From positions 4,340,001 through 4,404,000 of the forward strand of contig CM040425.1 of the NCBI GenBank assembly GCA_022702705.1: 64,000 bases of DNA. The letters run 5' to 3'. The notes beneath the pieces were generated by a model. It was not told where the DNA came from. It did no database searches and worked only from the letters and a program-made list of their open reading frames with translations. The DNA comes from Papilionanthe hookeriana x Papilionanthe teres. Its lineage: Eukaryota; Streptophyta; Magnoliopsida; Asparagales; Orchidaceae. Shown one piece after another: positions 32,401 through 44,659 of the stretch; within the stretch, counting starts at the first letter, position 1, and the number at the start of each line of letters is the position of its first letter. A program made the position numbers and the translations under genes.

Positions 32401-33769
32401 CTAAGAAAGGTTTTGTTGAAGTAGATTTCGGTTTTGCTGATGACGATGGCCGTGCTGCCCACCATGCTCCGAGCTCCTTGTTGTTGCAGAGGTTTAGTTT
32501 TAGAAGACATAAATCAGGAGATGAGAGAAGTGTTTTGGTTTAGAGAAAATCTTAAAATCCAAGTGTTTTTAATATTTTAATTAAAATAAATCTTAAAGTT
32601 GTTTAAATGGAACCGATTAAGATCCCACTCGGTTCCGTCATCCCGCACCGTTATTTTCGTCGAATTCACTTAGTCCGTATGAATTTGCTAAACTCAACTA
32701 AATGAGTTCCACACTTTCATTTAGACCGTGGGAAATCCCATTAGCAACACGTGGGTTACATCATCCGAGGTATTCCCGATCATTCAATGAGACGTTTTAA
32801 TTTAGTTGCAATTGTAGTTTTGTTGTTCTGTTTGTGGTTAAATTTTGAGTCATTTTATATTTTGGAATGTTGTGGCGGTGAATTTTATCTTGCAATGACT
32901 TTTAATTTAGTTTTCGTTTCAGTTTAGGGACTATCCTAAAGGTTTTGGTTTTCATGCAACAGTCTTATTTAACATGCAAGAAAAGTAAAGTACGAGTGCA
33001 TGTAAGTAAATTGTAATAAAGTAAATTGCAATAAAATAAAAGCGTACCCGGAGGGTCTTCCCGTCATCCCAAGCTGCACTTAAAGCACATGTTAAGACAT
33101 TTAAACTTTTCAACAGATACTTAGGTAAAGCTAAGGGAAGGGTTTTGGTTGTCTACCAAATTCCTAATCCTATAACTAGTCATCTCCTATGACGTCTAGG
33201 TTCTTGTGTTTTGTTTAAGGATGATTTTCTTCATCAAAAAACAATTAAATTCAGTTGTTCTTCTAAAACATCCCGTCATATTGAGGAAGTGCTTAGGACA
33301 AGTCCTAAACATCTTTTCAATATTTCTGGGATTGTTTTGAGTCCAAGTAAACTTAGTTGCATAGGTGAATTAATCATCCAGGAGTTTAGTTAAACTTTGT
33401 CTCTTGCTCAGCGAACTTAGGTATTTGATTACCTGATGAATGAAGTGACATTTCACTTAATACTCTATTCAAGAGTTATAATAATTAAAGCCTTTAGGGG
33501 CAAGTTGGTTTATCGAGAATTTTAATCATTCTTAATTAAAAGTTTGAATTAATGATTCAAAATGTTTTAATTTAATTGTGAGGTTCTAATTAATAATTTT
33601 AAGTTTGGAATAGTGTTCAAATTATTTTAGATTTGATTTAAATCTTTACATTTTCAATTATCTTGGTATTTCAAATTGATGTTCATGTTTTAAATTTACT
33701 TAAATAGAAAGAGGTGTTGAAATTATTGATATGTTTTAATTCTTAATGATTTCATTTAGGTTTGTTGTT

Positions 33770-34085
33770 AAATGATTTTAAATTAATTTAATTCAATTTG
33801 ATTTTAATTTAATTTTATTTTATTTAATTTTATTTTATTTTTAATTTAATTTTAATTTTCTTAATTTTAAATTAATTTAATTTAATTTTATTTTATTTTA
33901 TTTTATTTTAATTTAATTTAAATTTAATTTTAATTTAAATTTAATTTTAATTTAATTTTAATTTTGATTTAATTTTAATTTAATTTTAGTTTTAATTTTA
34001 GTTTCAATATTTTAAATTTAATTTAATTTAATTGTAGTTTTAATTATTAATTTGGATTATTATCTTAATTTTTAAATTAAAGAAT
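33770..34085. repeat. AATTT-rich low-complexity tract in N
   Basis: About 300 bases of interleaved ATTTAATTTT and TTTTATTTTA words, nearly free of G and C. Confidence 0.9.
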
Positions 34086-35789
34086 TAAATATTGTTAAAT
34101 TGACTTATTTAGGGATTTTTAAATTAAAGAATAAATATCCTCTTGATAATATCCCTATTTTAATAATCCAAATTTTAAATATATTCTTTCCAAAATTTAA
34201 TCATTTAATTAATTAAAGTTTCATTTTGATATTTTCAAAGTGTTTAATGGGTTTCTACCCCTTAATTTCCCTAAGTTTCAATCATCCAAGAGAAAGTTAG
34301 AATCAAATATTTTACCCCCCATTTTGATTAAACCTAAATTTTTAATTAAGGGTTAAAATTTTTAATGACCTTTATGCCCTTTTAAGCTTATTTATTTCAT
34401 AACTCACTAAATTAAGCTCAAATGAACTTGAAATTTTTATGTCACCTCACTCACATGTCAATTAAGACATTAGAGGAGAAAATGTGATTTTTCTGAATTT
34501 AATTTATTTATATAAATATTTTTAGTAGAAAATAAGAGTTTTCAAGGAAAATTCAACAACATGACCAAGGTAAAGTGTCTATCCTTAAGAAAATTATGGA
34601 GTGTTCCTAATGACTAGAGGACCACATAGACCAATTTTTGTGATTTTTTGAATTATATTTTATTTATTATAATTATTTTGAGTTTTAGAGTATTAATTAA
34701 TTTTAAAATAAAATAAAAGTTGAAAAAAAGATTTTATATTTTTCTTAAACTTCTCTGACCTCAAGGAGTTCAGAGAAATAACTTTTATAATTTTCTGATT
34801 TTTCATTGATTTATTAGAATTATTTTAGTGAAAAAGGTTAAAAATTCCTTTTTTAATATTAAAAATTACATTAAGCCTTTAAAATTCAATAGCTTATCCT
34901 AGGGACTTAGGAAAAATATTTGGTTTGTTCCTAAGTGATTAGGAGTCAAAATGTGACATTTTTATGATTTTTAATATTTTGTGATTTTTATTTTTTTTAA
35001 TTATTAAAATATTAAAATATTATGAAAAATCAACTTTTTTAGAAAATTCCAACTTAAATTTTCCTGAATTCCTCTAATATTAGAGATGCTCCAAAACCAT
35101 TTTTGTGAATTTTTGAAAAGTATTTTTGGAGTTATGAATTTTTAAAGTTCCATTTTACATATGAGGCTTAATCAACCCATTTGGTGGGGTTAATCAAGTC
35201 CAATTGATTTCAAAATTTTATGTAAGGTTCCTCTGACCCTAAAGAGTAATGGAGAATTATTTTCAAGTCAATTTAGTGTATGGTTAACCCTAATTAATTC
35301 AAATTCAATTTTAGGGGTTTAGGCCAATTAAGGTTAATATGAATGAATTACTCAAAATATATTTTTCATATGGTCCTCTAGACCTAAGAAACATCACCAA
35401 ATTTTCCTAGAATTTATTTTACAACATGCTAATTATTGGAATTAAAATATCTAAAACAGTGACATGAACTTGAAAATTCAATAACTTTTCACAGAGATGG
35501 CCTCTGACCTTGAAAAATTCAGGGAATGTTCCTAAGATCAGAGGCTTCAAAAGCCCTATGGTCTCATGCCATGGTGAATTATCTATGCAAATGAAGAATC
35601 AAAATATTAAAAACAGTAAATAAATTATTAAAAATAAAATACTCATCCAATTAACTTGATTTCTTTTCCACATTATTCTCCTCTGTTCACTGAGCAAGAG
35701 CGTATTTTTATTTTATTTTTGTGATTTTTCTATGCAAAGAAATAAATTTTCTAAGTTCTGGGTATTTAATTAATTCAGAAAATAGGGAT

Positions 35790-38250
35790 TTATCTACTTA
35801 TCCGCCGCGTCAACCTCGGCAGCTCCGAAGCCCCTACGTGTCACGCTCCCATTCGACGCCGCCACTTGAGTCAGCAGCCACGCGTCCCGCGGTTCACGTA
35901 CCATTGCACCGTCCAACTTGATCTCGACCGTCCGCTCGATACACGCACGATCCAACGGCTCCTGGTCATCGTCTACGACTGGTGTGCGCCCTTGACTGTC
36001 CACACTCAAACCCTAAGATCTCACTCGATTCTCAATGGATTTTTGTGTTCTTATGCTCTATGGATTCGTCTTGAAGAGACGAACACATCCATACGGTTTA
36101 TAGGCTATGAAATTAACCCAAAAAAATGGAGAATTTCTGGAAGCTCGGGGGGAAGAATGAGTTCATACCTTTGCTCAGAGAAGTGAAGCTTCGATCTGAG
36201 AGTTGTGTCACCTTCAATTGAGTCCAGGTAAGCTCCAGATGAAGTCTTTGGCTCCGGGAATTGTCTAGGTATGAAAGTGACCAAGGCCGATCACAAAGCT
36301 TGGAGGTCGGAAGCAATGGCTAGCCCGGTGAGGGGGCTTTTGCCGGGGAACTTCTCCTCTTGGTCCGAGTGAAGGTGAAGGATCAATCAATTTGGGGATT
36401 GGCTCACTGTGGTGAAGTGTCCTGTTTTTTAGGTGGATTTTTAACTCAGAAATTGAGCTCACAGAGAGGGTTTTAGGGCTGGATTTCAGTGGGGATCAAG
36501 TTCTCTATGTCTGGAGAGGGGTCTGGAGTGATTTTGGCAGAGTTTTGGTAAGTTTTGGTTCAACTCCTCCTTTGGCCGAGAGGCGGTGGTGTTTAAATAG
36601 AGGTGGCTGGAGGGCTTCCCAGGGGGGTTTGATGCTTGGGATCAGCTGCTCAGGGGAGGAGAAGAACAGCCATGGTGTCCATTTGGGTTGGGACAGCTCA
36701 GCCAGGGAGAATTGAAAAAATTGGCTCACATGGAGCTCTCGGCCATGGTGTTTTCCGGCGACCCAGGTGGCTGGCCGGCCAGGCATTGGTCACCATCTTG
36801 ACCAGTGAGGTCAGGGCTGGGGTTTGGTGCAAGCAATTGGCTATTGCCATGTGTAAGGAGGTTTGATTAAAATGGCATGGGTTAAGTGTCATTTTGGCTT
36901 AATTTGGTCCAATGCATGGATTAAGCTAGGTGCACCTCCCCAAGGCTGGTTTGGGCTGAAGAGAAAGTCATTTGGATCAGCTTGATTAGTGGGGTCAAGT
37001 CACAATCCAAGTACAATTAGGCTTAAGCATGAGTTAGGGGAGACATGGGAATGGTTAATGACTCTTAAGGAGTGCTTAAAGGTCTTCCTCCTTTTTCCAC
37101 TTATGGGGTGTTGACAATCCTAAGATTCTCATGGCTCTCATGTGGCTTGTGCATGGCTCCAAGGCTTGCTCATGGCTTAAGAATGGCTTGGCTCACTTGC
37201 ATGAGAAAGGGATTTTGGGATTTTAAAATGGGATTTTGGATGAAACTTTTATGAAGGACCATGTCAAATAAATGTTGCAATTGGTTTAGGTATGTGTCAT
37301 GAGTGATTTGGAACAATTTTGAAGTGATTTTGGATTGAATTGGGTTTAATTTGGGCTTTTTGGTAAAGGGGCCAAGGTGGGCCAAATTGGGCTAACTTGG
37401 GCTAAGGTTGAGCTAAAGTTGGATTTGATGTAAAATTAATGTTGAGAAATGTTCATGGGTGTGTCACAAAGAGTTTTCAACTTTGGTTGGGCTTTGATTG
37501 TGGGATTTGGGCCCATTTGGGTTAGGTTTGGGCTTATGTCAATTTAAGTGATTTTGGTTTTGGGTTAGGTTTGGATGGAGTTTAGGTCCAAATTTTGGGC
37601 AAACCAACTTAGTGTTTTGTTTATGGGGATGTTAGGAAGGCCTTAGAAAAGATTTGGGGCCAATTGGAGTTGAATAGGTTTGGTTTGAGCTAGGTTTAGG
37701 TCATGGGCCAAAATTGGGCCTTAGGCCTCAAATTGAAATTGGGCTCAAATGTCAATGAAATTGGACTTGGATTTGGTCAAAACTGATGTTGGGGATATTG
37801 AATTGAAGTTTAGAATTGAATTGGACCAGAATTGAGGTCAATTGGGGTGGTTTGGTTTGACATTGGTTTCACTTGGGTTTAAAATGGGTCAAATTGGGGG
37901 TTTTGGTAAAAGTGGGGTAAATTGGCAAAAGTAGCCCATGGTGTAGTTGAACAAAATGAAATTGGGAATATTTGGGATTTTTTGGAAGTTTTTGGGAATT
38001 TTCTAAATTTTTGGATTTTTGGGCTAAGAAGGGCATTTTGGGTATTTGGAGGTTATTGGGGGTACTTTTGGAATTTTTGGTATTTTTGGCTATGGATGAT
38101 CAATTTGAGTGGGGGAAATGTTTAGGACTAATTTTGAGGAATTTTGGGTAATTTAGGTAATTTTGCAAATTTTGTGTAGCTCCAAGGGCATTTGGTAGGT
38201 TTGATGGGTCCGGGGCCCCGAGGGTCAAAAATTGAAATTTTGAAAAAATG
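35790..38250. other. N: GC-richer block followed by G-biased tract
   Basis: 35790-36010 is unusually GC-rich (CCGCCGCGTCAACCTCGGCAG and following). From about 36540 to 38250 the plus strand is dominated by TTGGG, GGGCC and GGTTT words and is poor in C. TTTAAATAG at about 36591-36599 is a possible TATA element. Both strands show short open frames here, but none has a recognisable domain. Confidence 0.5.
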
Positions 38251-38780
38251 AAGATTGATCAAATTTGAGTAAAATGGAATCACTTTGGTTCAGCCATGAA
38301 GCCACATTAAGCCCATATGAGCCATGAGATGACTCATTTGAGGGCATTCACTATGTTGTTCCTAACCCTCTTAGCCAGGGGCTTAGGGGTTAAGGACCAT
38401 CCATATGAATTTCCTACATGAGTCAGGAAGTCAAGTTGGGTAAGAGTATGGTTTTAGGACTTGGAATGTGTGTGAGAGTGTAGTGTATGTGCAAGTTAAC
38501 CCTCACCAGACCAAGCCATCTAGGGTATTCCTAAGGCCAAAAAGTCTTATAGGGAACTCATCCCTTAAACCTCCACATTTGATTTCAACCCTCTAAGTGA
38601 TTAGGGGTCTACAATCAAGCCTGTGGGGTTTGCAGGGAGTCTAGAGGTGTTTGAATTTCTAAAGGGTGGGTTCCACTTCTAGTCCTCTAAGATTAGTCAA
38701 AGGAAAAGCCTATGGCTAGATCCTAAGTACTAAGGAGTGAGAAAAGAAGAGACCTCATCAAAAATGAGGTCAACAGTGAG

Positions 38781-39973
38781 GGGATTTTGAGAGAATTTGT
38801 AAGGGAATGTTCTAGCATTGCATGGATCCACGGGAGACTTTATGGGAGATATTTTCATTTTTGTTTCAAGGGGAAAAAGCTAAGTATTATGTTCTTCATT
38901 ATCTTATGATTTTGTAAACACTTATTTTATTAATTTGCTTTGAAATGATGTTTTTCGTTGTGTTTTCTTCAAGCTTTGTGATGTCTTTCTTTTACTCTTT
39001 CTTCTTGTTTGGAAATAGTGTCACAAGAAAATTATGTCATTGTTTTCATTCTACTTTTCTTTTGCAATGAGTAAGATTCATGTTTACGATATTGGGATTC
39101 TTTCTAAAAGAATTTTAATTATAATTTTGATGGTTTTTACTTGCACTTCATTTACATTACAAAAAAAGTTCGTTGTAGTGTTAAAATTTGTTGTAATTGC
39201 ATTGACCCGAAAGGGCAATGTAATTCTCAATAAAGTGGAACCACATTCAATGTCCGTGAATGAATTGCATAGTTCATGGGGATTGAGTGCAAATAAATAG
39301 AGAAATATGGCTTCATGGGTGTCGAATTGGAGGTTTTAGGGTGGCAGGCTGAGATCCCCAATTTGGTCCTAAAGATTGGTAACTAAAGCTAGGGTTAGCC
39401 TTCAGGTGAAGGGAAGTGGGAGGTCTGAAGTGGCAGCCAGTATCCTCCCAGCCTAACCATAGATTTAGGGACTGAGCCTAGGATTTGCCAATGTTCTTTA
39501 TAGCACTCTGAAAAGGGGGTACTCGGAAGAGAGTAAAGAATAGGTTTGCTCCTATTTGACACATACAATATTTAATGCATCTCATTCATATACATTATCC
39601 AATTCATTATATGAGAATTGTAGTTTTTATTATATCAAAATTCACCAAACCAATTTCCCCAAAAAGGGTTATCTTTAGTATTAATATTTGCATTAGAGAG
39701 TAGTTATTATTCTTACATATAATCATTTGCATTTAGGAGTAGTTGTTAGAAAACCACTTATATCACCCTTTCAAACTAAGGCTATTATTATTAGACTAGA
39801 ATTTGACTAAGAACCTCTTACCTCGCTTCCCTGTGGGATCAATAAACGGGACTTCATTAGAGCACTGTATTACTTGATACGATACGTATACTTATGTTGG
39901 ATCATTGTGACTTTATAAAAATTATTATATATCTATTGTTCATAAATCTTTGCATATAAAAAAAGTTGTATCA
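38781..39973 (+). repeat. 5' LTR of E, second part
   Basis: Resumes with GGGATTTTGAGAGAATTTG and ends GTTGTATCA at the PBS, matching 45335-46527. The shared U5 block (GGGATCAATAAACGG, TATTACTTGATACG) is at 39836-39900. The frame at 39034-39300 is incidental. Confidence 0.9.
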
Positions 39974-39979
39974 AGTTTT

Positions 39980-39997
39980 TGGCTTTGTTGCTGAGGA
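39980..39997 (+). promoter_or_regulatory. Primer-binding site of E (degenerate tRNA-Asp)
   Basis: TGGCTTTGTTGCTGAGGA compared with the ideal TGGCGCCGTTGCCGGGGA: five differences, all transitions or C/G losses. AGTTTT separates it from the LTR. Confidence 0.8.
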
Positions 39998-40230
39998 AGC
40001 TTCGGTAAGAATTTTAGGACAATTTTAGTTGAAGTAATTAGGCTTAGAATTGGAAAATTTTAGTGTCGTAAAATTGTGTTTGTGTGAAAAGTGTTTTTTT
40101 CTTGTATGAAAAAGTGTTATGAAAAAAAAAATTGTATGAAAAATAAGGTGTTTGTGAAAATGTTTTGTTGTGTTGAATATATTTTTCATTTTATTTTTTT
40201 ATTGTTAATGTATTGTTTGTTGTGTTACAT

Positions 40231-41570
40231 ATGAAAAACAAAAGATCTGTAGGACTTGTGTCTTATGATCCCGAGTTAGAAAAATGGAAAAAAAAAACAG
40301 AAAGGACTTGAAAAACTAGAAACGGAAATGGAAAACATTCAAAATAATAACTTGAAAAATCATCATATATCATTGAGAGATTATGTAAATCCTACGATAG
40401 GTAAAATTCACTCAAGTATACAAAACCCTATTGTACAAGCTGACTCGTTTGAACTAAATCCAGCGATTATCCAATTTGTGCAGAACAAGCAGTTTGGGGG
40501 AACTCCTTCTAAGGATCCCTATTTACACTTATCTAATTTTCTAGAACTTTGTGCTACATTTTGTTATAATGGCATGTTAGACGATGCTGTTAGGCTAAGG
40601 CTTTTTCCTTTCTCACTAAGGTATAGGGCTAAAATGGGGTTATACTCATTAGCACCTGGTTCTATTAAAAATTGTGAGGAGTTAACTCAGAAATTCCTAG
40701 CTAAGTATTTTCGACCTTCAAGGACTACTTAACTTAGAAATGATATTATCTCATTTTGTCAGTATGAAGGGGAATCAATATACGAAGCCTGGGAATGATT
40801 TAAGGAACTCCTAAGAAAGTTTCCACATCATGCACTGTCAGATTTGTTAATCATTCAAACTTCTTATAATGGATTAGTAGGATCCCTTAGGTCCATTATT
40901 GATGTTGCTGCTGGTGGTTCATTAATGTAAAAAAAAATTGATGAAGCGTATGAATTAATTGAAGAAATGGCTACAAATGAATTTCAATGGCCCTCTGCAA
41001 GGGTAAATCATAAAAAAGGCAGCTAGTGTTCATGATACAGATGCGATTGTAATTCTTGCATCTCAGGTTGCTGCACTATCAAGGAAGTTGGACCAATTTG
41101 GAATGAACCAACCTCAATTTACTCTTGTAAGTGAGGAAAATTCATTAGGGTGTATGATTGATTCGAACTTATTATATGAGACTTTAAATACCATAAACAA
41201 CCCATATTCTAAGTTTTACAACCCATGTTGGAAGAACCATCCTAATTTTAACTGGAATCATACTACTATGAGTGGAAACCAAATATGGGAAAATAATTAT
41301 GCAAATCCTAATGTAAGTTGGAATAATCAGGGGAACACAAGCTATAGACCTTCATATCCACTAGACTCTAACAATGATTAACAATTTGAGGATAAGAAGA
41401 TGTTTATAGACAAAGTGGTATTGCAAATGGGAAACAAGTTGCAAAGTCAAAATGCTGCGATTAGAAACATAGAGAATCAACTAGGAGAAATTGCTAATTC
41501 ACTTAGAAATAGACCTAAAGGAACACTTCCTAGCAACACTGAGATCAAACATAAAGAGAACAAATGAACA
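40231..41570 (+). pseudogene. E gag (broken)
   Basis: ATG at 40231 starts MKNKRSVGLVSYDPELEKW, homologous to the other gag starts, but stops within 27 codons after an A-run shift. The main frame (40328-40732) carries PTIGKIHSSIQNPIVQADSF, FLELCATFCYNGM and LRLFPFSLRYRAKMGLYSL. Further stops occur at about 40730, 40798 and 40929. The C-terminal N/W/Y-rich part (41088-41381) includes NPCWKNHPNFNWNHTTMSG. It ends at TLPSNTEIKHKENK, after which protease is missing. Confidence 0.82.
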
Positions 41571-41595
41571 ATTATTCCTTGTTACTAGATAAAAT

Positions 41596-42621
41596 ATGAT
41601 AGATGTGCAAAAAGGAGAGTTGATTATGAATATTAATGACCAAGAAGTCACTTTTGATGTGTTCAAGACTATGAAATATCCAGCTAAAAGAAAAGATGAT
41701 GATTGTTTTCGGATGGATGAAATTGATTATCTAAGTAAAGACCATTTCCAAAAAAGTTTTGAGAGTAAGATAACAGATGAGGTCGAAATGGATTTTCATG
41801 ATGAGTTGAAAATGTTATCTAAAGAAGACTGTATGTATGTTCATGAGAGGTGTGAAATGTTGGAAGCTGGCAAAAATAGTGAACTTTTAATTCTATCTTT
41901 TGAAAAATCTCATGAACTTAAGATGGATGTACCCCATACAATTTTAAAGCCTACCTATTTAGGGAATTCATCTACACCACCAGTCTTTATATCTTCATAT
42001 TCAACTCAATTACAAGAAAAACCTAAATTGAATGATGAACAAGATAAAGTTATTGAACTAGGACTTGGAAGAGAATTTGAGGATAAATTTCAAAAGAACT
42101 TTGAGTTGAGAAAAGAGGATAAGGATATTAGAAGACCATTGGAAGAAATTCCTAAGGAATTAGAAAAACATATTTCCTCAACTAAGATAGATCCTCAATC
42201 ATTTAATAGTTCTAAAAGGAAAGAATTGGAAGATAACTTGAAACAGAAGAGTGACATAGAAGAATTTGATCCTGAATATGAATTATCTAGAGAGAATCTG
42301 ATCCAAAATTTAGGAGATCTTGAATTATCTTATAAAGATTCATTTCTTATAAATTTCAAGGATGATATTAATATGCAAATTCAGAAAATCAATAGAAGAA
42401 TATTGGATCTAGAAAGAAATATGAGGAACAATGATATAAATTCATCTGAAAAGGAAGAGCTGAATGAAAAATTACAATTTGAGGATTTTGTAGGAATTCC
42501 TGGATCTGAAAAGGATTGGGCGATTGATCGAGGATTACTTAATTGGAATTTTAATCCAGGAGGAATCATTTGTCGGTCCCGCGATCTTAAAACCAAGAGC
42601 TTTATGGAAGGCAACCCATAG
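41596..42621 (+). CDS. E: unbroken 341-aa chimeric linker / coiled-coil ORF
   Basis: Residues 1-140 match the pol segment between protease and RT in A, B and G: IDVQKGELIMNINDQEVTFD, KTMKYPAKRKDDDCFRMDEI, acidic linker, and PTYLGNSSTPPVFISSYS. From about residue 145 the homology stops. The rest is a charged, Glu/Lys-rich stretch with heptad-like spacing (MQIQKINRRILDLERNMRNN), ending in a short aromatic segment (RGLLNWNFNPGGIICRSRDL). Protease lies deleted upstream, and RT to integrase are absent. It is the longest unbroken ORF in the window, while the adjacent gag is full of stops. It may be conserved or may be chance survival. Function is unknown. Confidence 0.6.
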   Translation: MIDVQKGELIMNINDQEVTFDVFKTMKYPAKRKDDDCFRMDEIDYLSKDHFQKSFESKITDEVEMDFHDELKMLSKEDCMYVHERCEMLEAGKNSELLILSFEKSHELKMDVPHTILKPTYLGNSSTPPVFISSYSTQLQEKPKLNDEQDKVIELGLGREFEDKFQKNFELRKEDKDIRRPLEEIPKELEKHISSTKIDPQSFNSSKRKELEDNLKQKSDIEEFDPEYELSRENLIQNLGDLELSYKDSFLINFKDDINMQIQKINRRILDLERNMRNNDINSSEKEELNEKLQFEDFVGIPGSEKDWAIDRGLLNWNFNPGGIICRSRDLKTKSFMEGNP

Positions 42622-44644
42622 TTATCAGTGTGCTTTGATTTAGTGTGCTTGAGAGTCATGAATGTTAGTGTAGTATGGTGTTTTTTTTAGAGTGGATTGA
42701 CTTGATCTTTATGTGTCATTATGGATTGATAAGTTTGATTGTTGATTGGTAGATGTTTGGATTGTTAGTTGTTTGATTTGATCTTTGTGTGTCATGAAGG
42801 AGGTGATTCCTTAACTTTTTATTATGGTTAGACTTTATGTTCTCTTGTAGTAGTTAGATTGATGAGTTCACTATAACTCGGGTCTTACTCGGACTTGAGT
42901 TTTACAAGAAATATCATGAATTTGAATAATGACAGCTTCATCTCAATTTTGTTACATCCTTTCTCTAACTTTGTTTTCATTTGATAGGAGTCATGAACCT
43001 ATTTGATGAATAACTTGTGGATGATCTTACTCTACGATTTATAACAGTTAGAGGTGTTTAATTATAGGGATTAGATGATGTCTGAGATTGGTGCCTAGGA
43101 ACCAATTTATCAGGATAATCTTATCTTTAGGATTAAAATCTATAAAATCATTTTAAAATGTACCTAATTTATTAGTGTAGTGATTCTGTTAGAAATTGGA
43201 AGTAAATTAGTGTAAAGTGATGAGTTAATGGAAGAATTGACCTCATTTATCTTATGTGTGTTTATGTTTGTGTTACAGTTTTATATAATAATTAAAGAAC
43301 ATTTTTATATTCCCTTGCTGATATCTGCTATGCTAGTTAAACTTTTAATTAGTGAATTTCATTCTGGCATGATTAGTTTAGATTTACTTTTTGCTGCATA
43401 TTGTTCTGTCCTAATAAATACTTGTTAATGGTTTTGATAGACATTTGTGGTAGATAGAATTTCTAAATTGTTTTTCTTCCTGCTCATTTTTTCTATACTG
43501 AATGCTATATATTTTAAAAATTAAGTTTGGGGGTAGGAAGAAAAAATAAAATTTTAATGTGAAAATGCTTCCTTTTAGGTAATTTTATTACAAGCAAATT
43601 TTAGGTTAGATTTACTTTCTCCTACAGTCATTCTATCCTAATTATGCATGTATATGAATTTGATAGGATGTTGAAGTAGTAAGTATATTCAACCTTTACT
43701 TTTTCTTCCTCCAACATTTTATGGAATTAATTGCAGAATATTTTAAAATTTAAGTTTGCGGGGAAGAAAATTTTTTAAAATGTAACTTTATTTATCCTCA
43801 GTAGCCTGTATTTAATTTGATATCACTTTTCAAATGCCTTGTGGTATGTGGTGTTACCTTTAGGTTACTATAATTTCGATTTTAGGAATGTTAGAAAAAT
43901 ATCTTGGTTGAAATCCTATTTGAAGAAATTAGAATTAAGATATTTTGTAGGAAACATTGGAAAAATGATTTTTCTATTTATGATAGAAAGGAGTTGAATA
44001 TTTGAAAAGCTAAAATTCTTAGATTTATACTTAATGAGAATTGAGCCTTTATTGAAAACCTTTTTCAAACTAATAATTACACTTATAAAATGTGAGGGAA
44101 AGTTTTGAGTTTTGAATTTTAGAGAGAGGATAGTGAAATTCAAAATTATTAAAAGCCTATCTAGATATAGTAATCCTCACATAAAAAAAAGTAAAAAAAG
44201 TGATTAAAAATGATCACAAAAAAAGAAAAAAATAAAAAGTGAAAAAAAAGGGGATTGAAAATGATTTTGAAAGAAAAGAAAATAGGTGAGGAGAAGCTTG
44301 AGGAGAAGCCTAATCAAAAATTGGTTTCACTTGAATCTTTTTAAATGAAAATACTTAAAAACAATCCTAAACTTATTCTTGTTTCAAAAGGTATTGGTCA
44401 AATTGGTATATATAAGGTGCTTAAATTCTATTTTATACTATTTATGAATCTTTAGTTTGACTTCCTAAGTTGAATATGAGATATTCTTACACACTAGTCC
44501 TAGGTTGATTTGCTAGAATTTCTCTTATTTTATACTATAATATTTCTGAGATGAAATTATAGAAAACTCTATTGAAACCCACAACCACAAGTCAATATAT
44601 TTGGTTTTTAAAGTTATAGTGTTACTTGAGGACAAGTAACAGTT
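42622..44644 (+). other. 3' UTR of E with duplicated PPT-like tract and stem
   Basis: No credible ORF. A PPT-like tract TTAAGTTTGGGGGTAGGAAG is at 43521-43540 and a second, TAAGTTTGCGGGGAAG, at 43751-43766, within a diverged tandem duplication of about 230 bases. The stem module has CCTCAC at 44175-44180 and GTGAGG at 44286-44291, around a nearly pure A/G loop of 105 bases. The conserved block GAAGCTTGAGGAGAAGCC and ATTGGTTTCACTTGAAT follows. ORF1 and ORF2 of the sister elements are absent. Confidence 0.6.
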
Positions 44645-44659
44645 AAGTTTGGGGGATTT
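44645..44659 (+). promoter_or_regulatory. Polypurine tract of E
   Basis: AAGTTTGGGGGATTT directly before the 3' LTR start TGATGCACC. Confidence 0.9.

Larger units (their letters stand above)
31489..38775. mobile_element. Insertion N, 7.29 kb, TGT...ACA ends, no gene
   Basis: The insert begins TGTCGGCATATTTTTAGG and ends GAGGTCAACA. GTGAG is duplicated at 31484-31488 and 38776-38780, and E's 3' LTR has the empty site. The ends and 5-bp duplication are those of an LTR or LTR retrotransposon. I find no internal direct terminal repeat, PBS, PPT or retroviral protein. It could be a very long solo LTR, possibly Tat/Ogre-like, or a non-autonomous element. Orientation is not determined. The short frames within it are not recognisable proteins. 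Confidence 0.8.

Noticed and set aside
33770..34085. Possible matrix-attachment region or origin
   Set aside because: AT-richness alone does not support a call; listed only as low complexity.
35794..36186. Overlapping frames on both strands in GC-rich part of N
   Set aside because: No domain is recognisable, and GC-rich DNA has few stops by chance. Could be a captured exon but nothing supports it.
36505..36892. Several frames of 64-93 codons in N
   Set aside because: They overlap on both strands with no motif; they arise from stop-poor, G-biased sequence.
37922..38125. Frame rich in W, F and G
   Set aside because: It is a direct reading of TTTGGG-type repeats, not a protein.
30777..39973. 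A single 9.2-kb 5' LTR for element E
   Set aside because: The 3' LTR is 1868 bp and shows the empty site; 7287 bp of the difference is insertion N with GTGAG duplicated.
42381..42659. Minus-strand 92-codon frame
   Set aside because: Antisense shadow of the 341-codon ORF of E.
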